Notes: generated by a model not told the origin, from the letters alone. Shown: positions 38,099-45,853, counted from the stretch's first letter. The stretch is 64,000 nucleotides of DNA from an uncultured Saprospiraceae bacterium (GCA_937872385.1 CALMSO010000027.1:202118-266117), one strand, 5' to 3'. Made by a program: numbers and translations.

Positions 38099-38641
38099 TT
38101 AATTGATGTACTTGTCATATTCATTAATTTTTTTTAATAATCTATTTTCCAAAAATTCGTTTCCTCCTTTTAGTAATTCTAAAATTATTTTCGCCTCTTT
38201 TTTATATTCTGTTTTTTTTGAAATATCCCAATGTTGCGGTGGTTTTTGTAAGTTTGTTATTCTGTCAGCCAATTTTACTGCCCAAACTTCTTTGCGTAAT
38301 TCTTTTGTTCTATTTAAACTATCTAACATTTTTTCGCTTTTTGGCAATAAGTCATTTTTTGTTAATGCTAAAACTCCTTTTGCAATTTCACTTCCAAATT
38401 CTGATTCTAATTCTTCAAAAGTTGTATTTGTGTCTTCCAAAGTGTCGTGCAATAATGCAACTTGGATAGCAAATTCGATGTTAAAATTCTTGGTATTTTG
38501 AGATGCAATTAATATTTCCATTGCAACATTACTTAAGTGTACAACGTATGGAATTTCTGTTCCAGGTATTGTTTGTCCTTTCTGTAAATGTTTTAAAGTG
38601 GCAAAAATTATTGTCTTTTGATATATAGTTTGTATGTCCAT
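38099..38641 (-). CDS. Cassette gene: HD-domain hydrolase resembling small alarmone hydrolases (MESH1/SpoT type)
   Basis: The 180-residue product carries the RelA/SpoT HD-domain pattern: IPYVVHLSNVAM (first His), VALLHDTLEDTNTTFEEL (HD then ED) and AVKLADRITNL (final Asp). Spacing and length match the single-domain small alarmone hydrolases that break down (p)ppGpp, and no synthetase or TGS domain is present. It would be a cytoplasmic metal-dependent phosphohydrolase. A related HD nucleotidase activity cannot be excluded. It is the first cassette after the integrase relic, the position expected to be best expressed. It starts 38 bases after the boundary. AT-rich codon use stands out from neighbouring chromosomal genes. 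Confidence 0.85.
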   Translation of the reverse strand: MDIQTIYQKTIIFATLKHLQKGQTIPGTEIPYVVHLSNVAMEILIASQNTKNFNIEFAIQVALLHDTLEDTNTTFEELESEFGSEIAKGVLALTKNDLLPKSEKMLDSLNRTKELRKEVWAVKLADRITNLQKPPQHWDISKKTEYKKEAKIILELLKGGNEFLENRLLKKINEYDKYIN

Positions 38642-38674
38642 TTTATTTTCAGGGGTTGCTCAAAAAGCATTTCT

Positions 38675-38710
38675 GCTAACATTTGTATAAACGCCATATG
38701 GCGTTTATAC
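38675..38710 (-). promoter_or_regulatory. attI-like insertion point: core GTTAGC and 26-bp palindrome, locus 1
   Basis: A perfect 26-bp palindrome (38685-38710), centred on CGCCATATGGCG, directly follows the recombinase relic. Five bases on is GTTAGC (38680-38675), the first cassette boundary. The same arrangement occurs at 63204-63239. The palindrome may be the recombinase binding site, an operator, or the terminator of the recombinase gene. Confidence 0.6.
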
Positions 38711-38713
38711 ACC

Positions 38714-38926
38714 TTATGTATCGGGCTTCAATTTAGTATTTTTTTCTTTTGGTGGCAAGTCCTGGGCGGGTATTTTTATAGACAAAAACTCCAAAGGGCT
38801 TCGCAGTTGTGCTTTTTTGTGTTGGGTTATGTGGGTATAGATTTCGGTGGTCTTGCTCGAGTTGTGCCCCAGTAGGTGCTGAATGTAGCGCAGGTCTGTA
38901 CCGCCAATAGCGCTAAAAACGGACAC
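38714..38926 (-). pseudogene. Tyrosine recombinase/integrase, C-terminal remnant 1
   Basis: Only the last ~60 codons of a tyrosine recombinase remain. DLRYIQHLLGHNSSKTTEIYTH contains the LGH motif and the catalytic Tyr, and AQLRSPLEFL follows, recalling the R-S-P-L-D-x-L tail of integron integrases and of related Bacteroidota recombinases. The other catalytic residues (Arg, Lys and the H-x-x-R box) are missing, so it cannot be active. It is almost identical over 222 bases to remnant 3 at 62979-63200. It points the same way as the cassettes. Confidence 0.85.
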
Positions 38927-38966
38927 AAACGTTTAATAATTGTTTGTAAACGGTTCTTGAAGGGCA

Positions 38967-40022
38967 TTATTCCAGCCCCAGTATCTGGCGGTTGCTGGTT
39001 TCGTCGGCTTGCCCGCCGGCGAAGTCGTCGAAGGCTTTTTGAGTGACTTCAATGATATGATCTTTGATGAAGGGGCCCCCTTCGCGCGCGCCTTGTTCGG
39101 GCGATTTGATGCAGCATTCCCATTCGAGTACTGCCCAGCCGTCGTAGCTGTATTGCGAGAGCTTACTGAAAATGGCGCCGAAGTCCACGTGCCCGTCGCC
39201 GAGCGAGCGGAAGCGGCCGGGCCGATCCACCCAGTCTTGGTAGCCACCGTACACGCCGGAACGGCCGCTGGGGTTGTACTCGGCATCTTTTACATGAAAC
39301 ATTTTGATGTAATCGCGGTAAATATCAATGTAAGCTAAATAATCGAGCTGCATGAGTATAAAATGGCTGGGGTCATAGAGCAGATTGACGCGGGGGTGAT
39401 CGTTGGTAGCCTCTAAGAAGCGCTCAAACGAGACGCCGTCGTGCAGATCTTCGCCGGCGTGTACTTCGTAGCAAAGGTCCACACCCGCCTCGTCGTAGGC
39501 GTTGAGAATGGGCAGCCAGCGCTTGGCGAGTTCTTTAAAACCGGTCTCTACCAGCCCTTTGGGGCGCTGTGGCCAAGGATAAACTGTGTGCCAGAGGAAC
39601 GCACCGGAAAAGGTGACCGAGCGGTCAAGGCCAAGGCGGCGGCTGGCTTGGGCGGCATAGCGCACCTGATGGACGGCCCACTCTTGCCGGGCTTGGGGGT
39701 TGCGCTTTACGGCATCGGGTGCGAAGACGTCGAACATGGTGTCGTAAGCTGGGTGTACGGCGACTAATTGCCCTTGCAGATGTGTGGATAACTCACTGAT
39801 TTGCAAGCCAAAAGACTCGATTTTGCCTTTTAGGTCATCGCAGTAGGTTTGGCTCTCGGCGGCGGTTTTGAGGTCTATCAGACGGGTTTCCCAGGTGGGT
39901 ATTTGCACGCCGATGTAGCCGAGGTCGGCCGCCCATTGGCAGATGCTTTCGAGGGTGTTGAAGGGGGCTTCGTCGCCCATGAATTGTGCAAGGAAGATGG
40001 CAGGGCCTTTGATGGTGTTCAT
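38967..40022 (-). CDS. Sugar phosphate isomerase/epimerase family TIM-barrel protein
   Basis: The 351-residue product is a xylose-isomerase-like TIM barrel (AP_endonuc_2 fold). Likely metal ligands are Glu in CYEVHAGED, Asp/His in LLYDPSHF, Asp/His in MFHVKDAE and Glu in VLEWEC. There is no signal peptide, so it is cytoplasmic. The family includes sugar, inosose and hydroxypyruvate isomerases and dehydratases. The precise substrate is not readable. It is encoded with a Gfo/Idh/MocA oxidoreductase two genes upstream on the same strand, a pairing common in inositol and oxidised-sugar catabolism, so a joint pathway is likely. Confidence 0.9.
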   Translation of the reverse strand: MNTIKGPAIFLAQFMGDEAPFNTLESICQWAADLGYIGVQIPTWETRLIDLKTAAESQTYCDDLKGKIESFGLQISELSTHLQGQLVAVHPAYDTMFDVFAPDAVKRNPQARQEWAVHQVRYAAQASRRLGLDRSVTFSGAFLWHTVYPWPQRPKGLVETGFKELAKRWLPILNAYDEAGVDLCYEVHAGEDLHDGVSFERFLEATNDHPRVNLLYDPSHFILMQLDYLAYIDIYRDYIKMFHVKDAEYNPSGRSGVYGGYQDWVDRPGRFRSLGDGHVDFGAIFSKLSQYSYDGWAVLEWECCIKSPEQGAREGGPFIKDHIIEVTQKAFDDFAGGQADETSNRQILGLE

Positions 40023-40026
40023 GATT

Positions 40027-40078
40027 GTGATGTTATGATGTTATGATATTATGATATTGGGATATTATGATATTGGGG
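40027..40078. repeat. Short AT-rich tandem repeat (TTATGATATT-like)
   Basis: Units of the type TGATGTTATGA and TATTATGATATTGGG recur in the 50 bases before the isomerase start. It may be prone to slippage and could alter leader length. The unit is too short and irregular for a CRISPR. Confidence 0.6.
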
Positions 40079-40173
40079 TGATTTTTGATATAACAATTTG
40101 ATTTATAAAAATTTAATAATCAATTACTTGCGTGGCGAAAGGCGAATAGCTAACAGCGAAAAGCGCGATGATT

Positions 40174-40584
40174 TTAGTATTTTTTCCAGGCACCGAGGAT
40201 GAAGCCGGCTATGGCGTAAATGATAATATTTACTCCGCCGTTGATCCATGATAAAGCATAGGGCCGAAATTCAAACTGGCTTGTGACGATATTCGGGACG
40301 TGCGTAAAGGCAAAACCAATGAGTGCGCCGGTGAGCAGCCCTTGTACTCCGGTTGTGATATTCATTTTGGTGAATAAATGCGCCATCGTGTATGTAATAA
40401 TAAGGCTGCCGATAACGCTGGCGATGTAAGGCGTACTGGACTGGTTTTCGGTAATAAAATCCATGGTAAAGTTATTTAGTTTCATCCAGCTATCCGTGAA
40501 AAGCCCGTACCAAAGCGCTGGAATAATTTGTGCAATAACTATAATGGTAAATACTGCCAAATGATTGATTTTCAGTGATTTCAT
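40174..40584 (-). CDS. DUF1761 family membrane protein
   Basis: The 136-residue product has four hydrophobic segments. The N-terminal stretch INHLAVFTIIVIAQIIPALWYG matches the DUF1761 opening (Asn near the start, then ALWYG). Its third segment is glycine-rich (GLLTGALIGFAFTHV). It is an inner-membrane protein of unknown role. It sits between the isomerase and oxidoreductase genes on the same strand, though with gaps of 151 and 315 bases, so co-transcription is uncertain. Confidence 0.85.
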   Translation of the reverse strand: MKSLKINHLAVFTIIVIAQIIPALWYGLFTDSWMKLNNFTMDFITENQSSTPYIASVIGSLIITYTMAHLFTKMNITTGVQGLLTGALIGFAFTHVPNIVTSQFEFRPYALSWINGGVNIIIYAIAGFILGAWKKY

Positions 40585-40839
40585 GTTTTTTGTTTTGTTT
40601 GATTATTTGATAGTGGGCCAAAACGGTTGTTTTTTTGTTCAGATTTCGCAAATCTCAAAGATTTACAAAATCATATCCACCCATTTGACCCAGCACCAAT
40701 TATTTTAAATGTTTATGCCAAAATGATGCAGGCTATAATTTTAAATCATGTAATGCTTTGCAAAAGGAAAGTAAATAAACCGTTAATTACCCAACAAGTT
40801 GTTCGCTATTATACCTTTACAAAATTATAAAAATTTTAC

Positions 40840-40898
40840 ACCCCCCTCATCCCCTATTCCCCTATTCCCCTATCCCCCTATTCCCCCATCAACCCCTC
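40840..40898 (-). repeat. G-rich tandem repeat with G-quadruplex potential (minus strand)
   Basis: The plus strand carries repeats of CCCCTATT. On the minus strand this gives eight or so runs of four or more G separated by 2-5 bases, immediately after the stop codon of the Gfo/Idh/MocA gene. The transcript of that gene would carry it, where a quadruplex could act as a terminator or stability element. The rest of 40585-40839 holds no gene. Confidence 0.7.
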
Positions 40899-40899
40899 C

Positions 40900-42051
40900 T
40901 CACCATTTCACCCACTTCTGCTTGCTTTTACCCGATTCTATCACTTTGTAAATAAACTCCATGCCGCGCACCCCGTCGTCAATGCTGGGAAAATCGGTAT
41001 AAACCGGGTCGGGTTCCTTGCCCTCGATGCGGGCGCGGATGCAGTAGGCGAAGTTGCGGTACAGATTGGCGAAGGCCTCTAAGTACCCCTCCGGGTGGCC
41101 GGCCGGTACGCGTGTGTGGGCTTGCACCTCCGGGTACAGCGCGCCTACGCCGGTGCGATACATCTGGGTGTGTCTATCTAACCATTTGACCCACAGAGTG
41201 TTGGGTTCCATTTGCCGCCATTCTAAGCCGCCTTTTTCACCATAGACGTAGATTTTGATGTTGTTCTCCTCGCCAGCGGCTATTTGGCTGACCACCAATG
41301 CCCCTTTGGCACCGTTATTGAAACGTAGCAGCACATTACCATCGTCGTCGAGCAGGCGGCCGGGCACTATGGTACTTATTTCGGCGCACATTTCGGTGAT
41401 TTGCAAACCGGTGACGTATTCCGCGAGGTTTTCGGCGTGGGTGCCAATGTCGCCCATTGCGCCAGCAATGCCCGAACGGTTGGGGTCGTTGCGCCAAGCG
41501 GCCTGTTTTTGGTTCGCATCTTCAATTTTTTCCGAGAGCCAGCCCTGCGGGTATTCTACGACGACCTTGCGAATGGGGCCCAATTCCCCATTTTTAATCA
41601 TCAGACGCGCCTGCTTCACCATGGGGTAGCCGGTGTAGGTGTGCGTCAGCCCAAAGAGCAGCCCACTGGCATGGACTATTTTTTGCAATGCGTAAGCCTC
41701 TTCGAGATTGAAACTCAGGGGTTTATCGCACATCACGTGGAAGCCGTTTTCCAGCGCCATTTTGGCGGGCCCGAAGTGTACGTGGTTGGGCGTGACGATA
41801 GACACAAAATCCATGCGCTCGCCATCGGGCAGAGCTTTTTCGCGCAAGATCATCTCTTCGTAATTGGCATACACCCGATTGGGATGTAGATAGAGCATTT
41901 CGCCGGAGGCTTTGGAGCGGTCGGGGTCGCTGCTGAAAGCACCGCACACGAGTTCGATTTCACCGTCTAAATTGGCGGCCATGCGATGCACCGCGCCGAT
42001 GAACGCACCAATGCCGCCGCCCACCATGCCCATTTTGATTTTGCGTTTCAT
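40900..42051 (-). CDS. Gfo/Idh/MocA family NAD(P)-dependent oxidoreductase
   Basis: The 383-residue product begins with a Rossmann fold (KMGMVGGGIGAFIGAVHR, glycine-rich nucleotide loop) and keeps the family signature VSIVTPNHVHFGPAKMALENGFHVMCDKPLS, where the Lys of CDKP is catalytic. The C-terminal domain has GIAGAMGDIGTHAENLAEYVTG, with the active-site His. It is cytoplasmic, with no signal. It probably oxidises a sugar or cyclitol together with the isomerase at 38967. The stop is followed by a G-rich repeat. It starts 30 bases after the glgE stop and so may be co-transcribed with glgE. Confidence 0.93.
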   Translation of the reverse strand: MKRKIKMGMVGGGIGAFIGAVHRMAANLDGEIELVCGAFSSDPDRSKASGEMLYLHPNRVYANYEEMILREKALPDGERMDFVSIVTPNHVHFGPAKMALENGFHVMCDKPLSFNLEEAYALQKIVHASGLLFGLTHTYTGYPMVKQARLMIKNGELGPIRKVVVEYPQGWLSEKIEDANQKQAAWRNDPNRSGIAGAMGDIGTHAENLAEYVTGLQITEMCAEISTIVPGRLLDDDGNVLLRFNNGAKGALVVSQIAAGEENNIKIYVYGEKGGLEWRQMEPNTLWVKWLDRHTQMYRTGVGALYPEVQAHTRVPAGHPEGYLEAFANLYRNFAYCIRARIEGKEPDPVYTDFPSIDDGVRGMEFIYKVIESGKSKQKWVKW

Positions 42052-42081
42052 GTTTTTTCGTTTTTATCGAAACGAGTGATT

Positions 42082-44025
42082 TCAACTATTTTCTACCTTG
42101 AAAATATGTATCGGATACTTCGAAGGGTTCAGCTCCACGTAGTTCCAGTCATTGAACCAGTAGTACGATTCGTTGGTCAGCAAGTCGGTGACGCGCAGGT
42201 GTACGCGCCCTTCGATGCCGAGTAGTTTTTTGGGCAATTCGACGTAGCCGGCTTGCTTGAATTTGGTATCAAAATTGGCGATGCACCAAATGACGCTACT
42301 TTTATCATCGGAATATTTGATGTAGCTCATCAGCAGGTCGTTGTCGGTGCGGGTAAAATGGATATTCCAAGTCGTTTGCAAGGCTTTATTTTCCTTGCGA
42401 ATGCGGTTGATGGCGGTGTATAAATCGGTGAGCCGATTGCGTGTTTCCCAGTTGTAATGGCGAATTTCGTATTTTTCTGAATTGAAATATTCGTCCTTGC
42501 CAGTGGTGTCGTTGCCCGTATTTTCTAAAAATTCGTAGGCAGGGCCGTACAAGCCATAATTGCTCGACAGCGTAGCCGCGAGGGCGTAGCGCAGCGCGAA
42601 GGCATTAGAATCGGCGCCCATGAGTTCGTAGGGCAGGATGTCCGGCGTATTGGGCCAGAAGTTGGGCCGGAAGTATTCGCGCATCTCGGTTTGGGTCAGC
42701 TCGGTCAGGTAGGTTTCCATCTCCTTGCGCGTGGTGCGCCAGGTGAAGTAAGTGTAGCTTTGCGTGAAGCCGCCTTTGGCCAATTGCCCCATGACTTTGG
42801 GCCGCGTGAACGATTCCGACAGGAAGATGGTATCGGGGTATTCTTTTTGTACCGCCGCGATGGCCCATTGCCAGAAGCGGAAAGGCTTGGTGTGCGGATT
42901 GTCCACCCGAAAAATGCCGATGCCTTGCTCGCACCAATAAATTAGCACACTTTTCAGCTCGTCCCAAAGGTTTTTCCAGTCTTCGGTTTCAAAATTGATA
43001 GGCACGATGTCTTGATATTTCTTGGGCGGATTTTCGGCGTAAGCAATGGTACCGTCGGGGCGCCAAAGAAACCAATCGGGATGCTCCTTGACCCAGGGGT
43101 GGTCGGGCGCGCACTGGAAGGCGATGTCCATAGCGATTTCGAGGCCGAATTTTTGCGCTTCTTTTATCAAATATTGAAAATCGGCAAGTGTACCGAGTTC
43201 AGAATGAATAGCTTTGTGACCGCCGTCTTGGCTGCCAATGGCCCAAGGCGAGCCGGGTTCGCCGGGTTGGGCCGTCACGGCGTTGTTTTTGCCTTTTCGA
43301 TTCAATTCGCCAATCGGATGAATGGGCGGTAGGTACAGCACATCGAAGCCCATCTCTTGCAAGCGCGGCAGCAGGCCCGCCACATCGCGGAAAGTGCCGG
43401 TACGCTCTGGATCGGGGCTGGCCGAGCGCGGAAACAACTCGTACCAGGTGCTGAACAGTTCTTTTTCGCGCCCGACGCGCACTTGCAGGTTGTTGTCGTA
43501 CTCGGTTTGAAATTGCTTCATCGGGAAGTCATGCACCAATTGGGCGAAAGCCTTGTCGAGTACAGTATCCACAGCCGTTTCGTAGGTATCGCTTTCGAGG
43601 CGAGCGGCGAGGTCAGTCAAGGGTTTGGCTTTGGTTTTGGCGTAGCCTTTGGCGGTTTGGCGTAGTAGTTTGGCGCCGATTTGCAATTCGACGCCCATGG
43701 CCTGCCCGTCTTCGTATTTTTTGCGAAAGCCTTGCAGCCAGTTGAGCAGATGATCGACCCAGGCTTCGAGTTTGTATTGATAAAATCCTTTTTTCGTCAC
43801 GGTGAAGCTGCCCGTCCAAATGTCGTTGGGGAGGTCTTTCATAAATACTTCCGACCATTTTTTGTCGCCATCGTGCTTATACCAAAGCGAGGCGCGGAGG
43901 GTGTCGTGGCCGTCAGAAAAAATATCGGCGGTGACTTCCACCTGCTCGCCGACCACACGCTTGATAAAGAATTTGCCACCGTCAAGCTCCGGCTTTACAT
44001 TTTCAATAATGACGCGATTTCTCAT
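42082..44025 (-). CDS. glgE: Alpha-1,4-glucan:maltose-1-phosphate maltosyltransferase
   Basis: It extends alpha-1,4-glucan using maltose 1-phosphate, the GlgE route from trehalose to glycogen. The 647-residue product has the GlgE N-terminal domain (PELDGGKFFIKRVVGE) and GH13_3 features: YELFPRSA, DVLYLPPIHPIGELNRKGKNN, the nucleophile Asp in GIFRVDNPHTKP (about residue 374), the acid Glu in FLSESFTRP (about 402), and GMDVAFQCAPDHPW-like LEIAMDIAFQCAPDHPWV. It is cytoplasmic. The partner genes treS and pep2/mak are not in the window. The gene borders the second cassette locus, which lies just upstream of its start. Confidence 0.95.
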   Translation of the reverse strand: MRNRVIIENVKPELDGGKFFIKRVVGEQVEVTADIFSDGHDTLRASLWYKHDGDKKWSEVFMKDLPNDIWTGSFTVTKKGFYQYKLEAWVDHLLNWLQGFRKKYEDGQAMGVELQIGAKLLRQTAKGYAKTKAKPLTDLAARLESDTYETAVDTVLDKAFAQLVHDFPMKQFQTEYDNNLQVRVGREKELFSTWYELFPRSASPDPERTGTFRDVAGLLPRLQEMGFDVLYLPPIHPIGELNRKGKNNAVTAQPGEPGSPWAIGSQDGGHKAIHSELGTLADFQYLIKEAQKFGLEIAMDIAFQCAPDHPWVKEHPDWFLWRPDGTIAYAENPPKKYQDIVPINFETEDWKNLWDELKSVLIYWCEQGIGIFRVDNPHTKPFRFWQWAIAAVQKEYPDTIFLSESFTRPKVMGQLAKGGFTQSYTYFTWRTTRKEMETYLTELTQTEMREYFRPNFWPNTPDILPYELMGADSNAFALRYALAATLSSNYGLYGPAYEFLENTGNDTTGKDEYFNSEKYEIRHYNWETRNRLTDLYTAINRIRKENKALQTTWNIHFTRTDNDLLMSYIKYSDDKSSVIWCIANFDTKFKQAGYVELPKKLLGIEGRVHLRVTDLLTNESYYWFNDWNYVELNPSKYPIHIFKVENS

Positions 44026-44228
44026 GTTTTACAAGAGTCTTAGGAGTTTTTTCAGGCAATTGAATTTTTTCACTGACAATTATAGGAAAAATACTTGAAG
44101 GTGGAAAAAAGATAGGGGGCTTGTTTTTGAAATTTGGTGCGCAAGTACTATTTTACATGTATGTGCCGTAGCCGATTAGAAGCACTTTCCTGTCCATTCA
44201 GCACAAAGCTTCGTAAAAGCACAGCCCT

Positions 44229-44332
44229 CGATGGTGCCGAGCGTAGCGAGGCGCCGAGTGCAGCACCGGCGTCAGCCCTGCTGCCGTTGTTCAAGATGCC
44301 GAGCGCAGCGAGGTATCTTGAACAACGTTTTG
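44229..44332. repeat. 104-bp exact repeat shared with locus 1 (truncated mini-cassette)
   Basis: These 104 bases are identical to 37858-37961 by direct reading, covering the right part of the mini-cassette attC, the GTTGTTCAAGAT hairpin and the first bases of the next attC arm. Left of 44229 the match ends, so the mini-cassette is truncated here. The remaining 44026-44228 holds no gene. Confidence 0.85.
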
Positions 44333-44451
44333 GCGCTTGGCGCAGTGGCGGATTTCGGAGCACAAAACTGTTCATACACCATAAAAGTTGATGCGAGGCA
44401 TAATGTTCAATTAACCACGTCACTCGCTATTGAGCCAAACGTCTGTTATGT
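44320..44451. repeat. attC-like site 5 (AlbA_2 cassette)
   Basis: 132 bases bounded by GAACAAC (44320-44326) and GTTATGT (44445-44451), the same length as sites 3 and 4. Arms GTTTTGGCGCTTGGCGCAG and GAGCCAAACGTC oppose each other. The core overlaps the stop codon of the cassette gene. Confidence 0.85.
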
Positions 44452-45834
44452 AGCGTTTTTCTTTTTCCAAGCGATAATTTTTGTTCCATTAATGCTGTAG
44501 ATAGGTTCAATTAGATTCTTGTTTCTTAAATCGTAGAAATGTCTTTTCATTACGTTTTCAGATTTTATACCTGTTAAAAGACGAGCTTGTTTGTTTTTGA
44601 TGCTAGGATTAGAATTTAGAAAATTCATTATTTGTTCTTCAGGTGATGCTAATGAAGTGTGTGCAATAATTACTTTAATATAATTTCCATCTTCAATTAT
44701 TTTTGGTGCTTTAAGTCTAAATTCTTCCATTCTTTGAAATGCAGTGTTTAAGCCTTCTCCCATATCTTTATTTGCAGGATTTTTGTATTTGTTTAAAACA
44801 CGAACAATTTTTGAATTTCTAGAAAATCTCGCATCCAATATGTTTTCTATCGTAACATAACCTGGCAATCTGCCGGGGCTTTTTATTTCTATTCTATTGT
44901 TAAATACTAAAACTTGAATGTCGTCTGAAATTGAATAATCCCTATGAATCACGGCATTTACAAGAATTTCCCAAATTGTTTCAGGTGGATATTTGACTCT
45001 TTCAAGTCCACTTTCCCCCATAATTTGTACCGACTCCATTATTTCTGTAATTCTTGATGACGCTTGTTTTATTTGTTCATTTAGGCATCCTTCAATCGAA
45101 TATTGTTCTTTTAAATGTATTCTTTCTGGGATCTCTTCTGATGTATCATACCTAGTTATTTTTATACCACAGCGCTTTGGCATTAGTGGAGTAGGATTAT
45201 CACTAAATAATAAAATTCCTGCTGTTCTTGGGTCATAGGACTTTCTATCAACTAAATTTTGGTTTACTGTGAAGTCAATAGGGTCTGATTGAGGAGAGTA
45301 ATCTTTTAGAAATTTGATAATTTCCTTTGATTCAAATATATCTTCTGCTAAAGCTGAATTAATGATTGTATCTTCAAACGAAGATTCACCTTTAGCATAA
45401 GAAAGTGCTTGAATTTGTGCAGGGTCTTTAAGTGGGATTGATTGAGATGATTTTCTTACATATACTGTGTTATTTGCCGTTTTATGTACAGACTCACTTT
45501 TCTCAATCGTAATTCTCAAGGAATATTTATTATTGTCGTCTTGAAGAAATTCGTAACTATGAGGAATTGTTGGAGTTAGTTCAGTTAAGTTTTGAAACAC
45601 AAAGTTAAAAGATTCCATATCTTCAACTCCTTGCCACCTTTTAAATGGGTCATTTTCTTCTTTTTTATCTTTTATACCGATAATAAACTCTCCACCATCA
45701 GCATTTGCAAATGCTACAGCAATTTTTTGAATTTTGTCGCCTTTTATTTCAAAGGCTTTGTTGTCATAAAAATGACTTTCTTCTCGTTGTGCTAGGTCAA
45801 TTATTTCTGGTGTGGATACTTTTCTTATTTTCAT
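44446..45834 (-). CDS. Cassette gene: AlbA_2 (Schlafen-type) / HATPase_c_4 predicted regulator
   Basis: The 462-residue product has an N-terminal AlbA_2 domain (EESHFYDNKAFEIKGDKIQKIAVAFANADGGEFIIGIKD, about residues 15-60 onward). A C-terminal ATPase-like domain follows with the ETIWEILVNAVIHRDYSI box (about residues 285-305) and SPGRLPGYVTIENIL, then a winged-helix-like tail (NSNPSIKNKQARLLTGIKSENVMKRHFYDL). Proteins of this kind are annotated as ATP-binding or putative transcriptional regulators, and some act in defence. There is no signal peptide. The start is 28 bases after the cassette boundary, and the TAA stop lies inside the attC core GCTACATAAC. It is AT-rich relative to glgE. Confidence 0.88.
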   Translation of the reverse strand: MKIRKVSTPEIIDLAQREESHFYDNKAFEIKGDKIQKIAVAFANADGGEFIIGIKDKKEENDPFKRWQGVEDMESFNFVFQNLTELTPTIPHSYEFLQDDNNKYSLRITIEKSESVHKTANNTVYVRKSSQSIPLKDPAQIQALSYAKGESSFEDTIINSALAEDIFESKEIIKFLKDYSPQSDPIDFTVNQNLVDRKSYDPRTAGILLFSDNPTPLMPKRCGIKITRYDTSEEIPERIHLKEQYSIEGCLNEQIKQASSRITEIMESVQIMGESGLERVKYPPETIWEILVNAVIHRDYSISDDIQVLVFNNRIEIKSPGRLPGYVTIENILDARFSRNSKIVRVLNKYKNPANKDMGEGLNTAFQRMEEFRLKAPKIIEDGNYIKVIIAHTSLASPEEQIMNFLNSNPSIKNKQARLLTGIKSENVMKRHFYDLRNKNLIEPIYSINGTKIIAWKKKNAT

Positions 45835-45853
45835 TTTTCGGTTATTTTAAAAT

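Larger units (their letters stand above)
34326..38926 (-). mobile_element. Integron-like gene-cassette array, locus 1
   Basis: Reading on the minus strand, the order is: tyrosine-recombinase 3' relic (38926-38714), 26-bp palindrome and GTTAGCA core (38710-38675), HD hydrolase cassette (38679-37955), ORF-less mini-cassette (37954-37775), DUF1648 cassette (37774-37085), DUF4303 cassette (37084-36338), membrane-protein cassette (36337-35634), and a serine-hydrolase cassette from 35633 whose far end is unclear. Each ORF starts only 38-73 bases after its cassette boundary and has the same orientation. Every junction is an imperfect palindrome with AAC and GTT cores. The DNA is visibly more AT-rich than its surroundings, as expected of acquired cassettes. 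No complete integrase is present, so this is CALIN-like or a degraded integron. Confidence 0.85.

Noticed and set aside
40027..40078. Direct repeats suggestive of a CRISPR
   Set aside because: The units are about 10-15 bases, irregular and without unique spacers. It is a simple AT-rich tandem repeat.
44148..44423. 91-residue minus-strand ORF and overlapping plus-strand ORFs at locus 2
   Set aside because: They run through the attC-like site and the mini-cassette repeat. Similar spurious ORFs occur at the identical repeat in locus 1.
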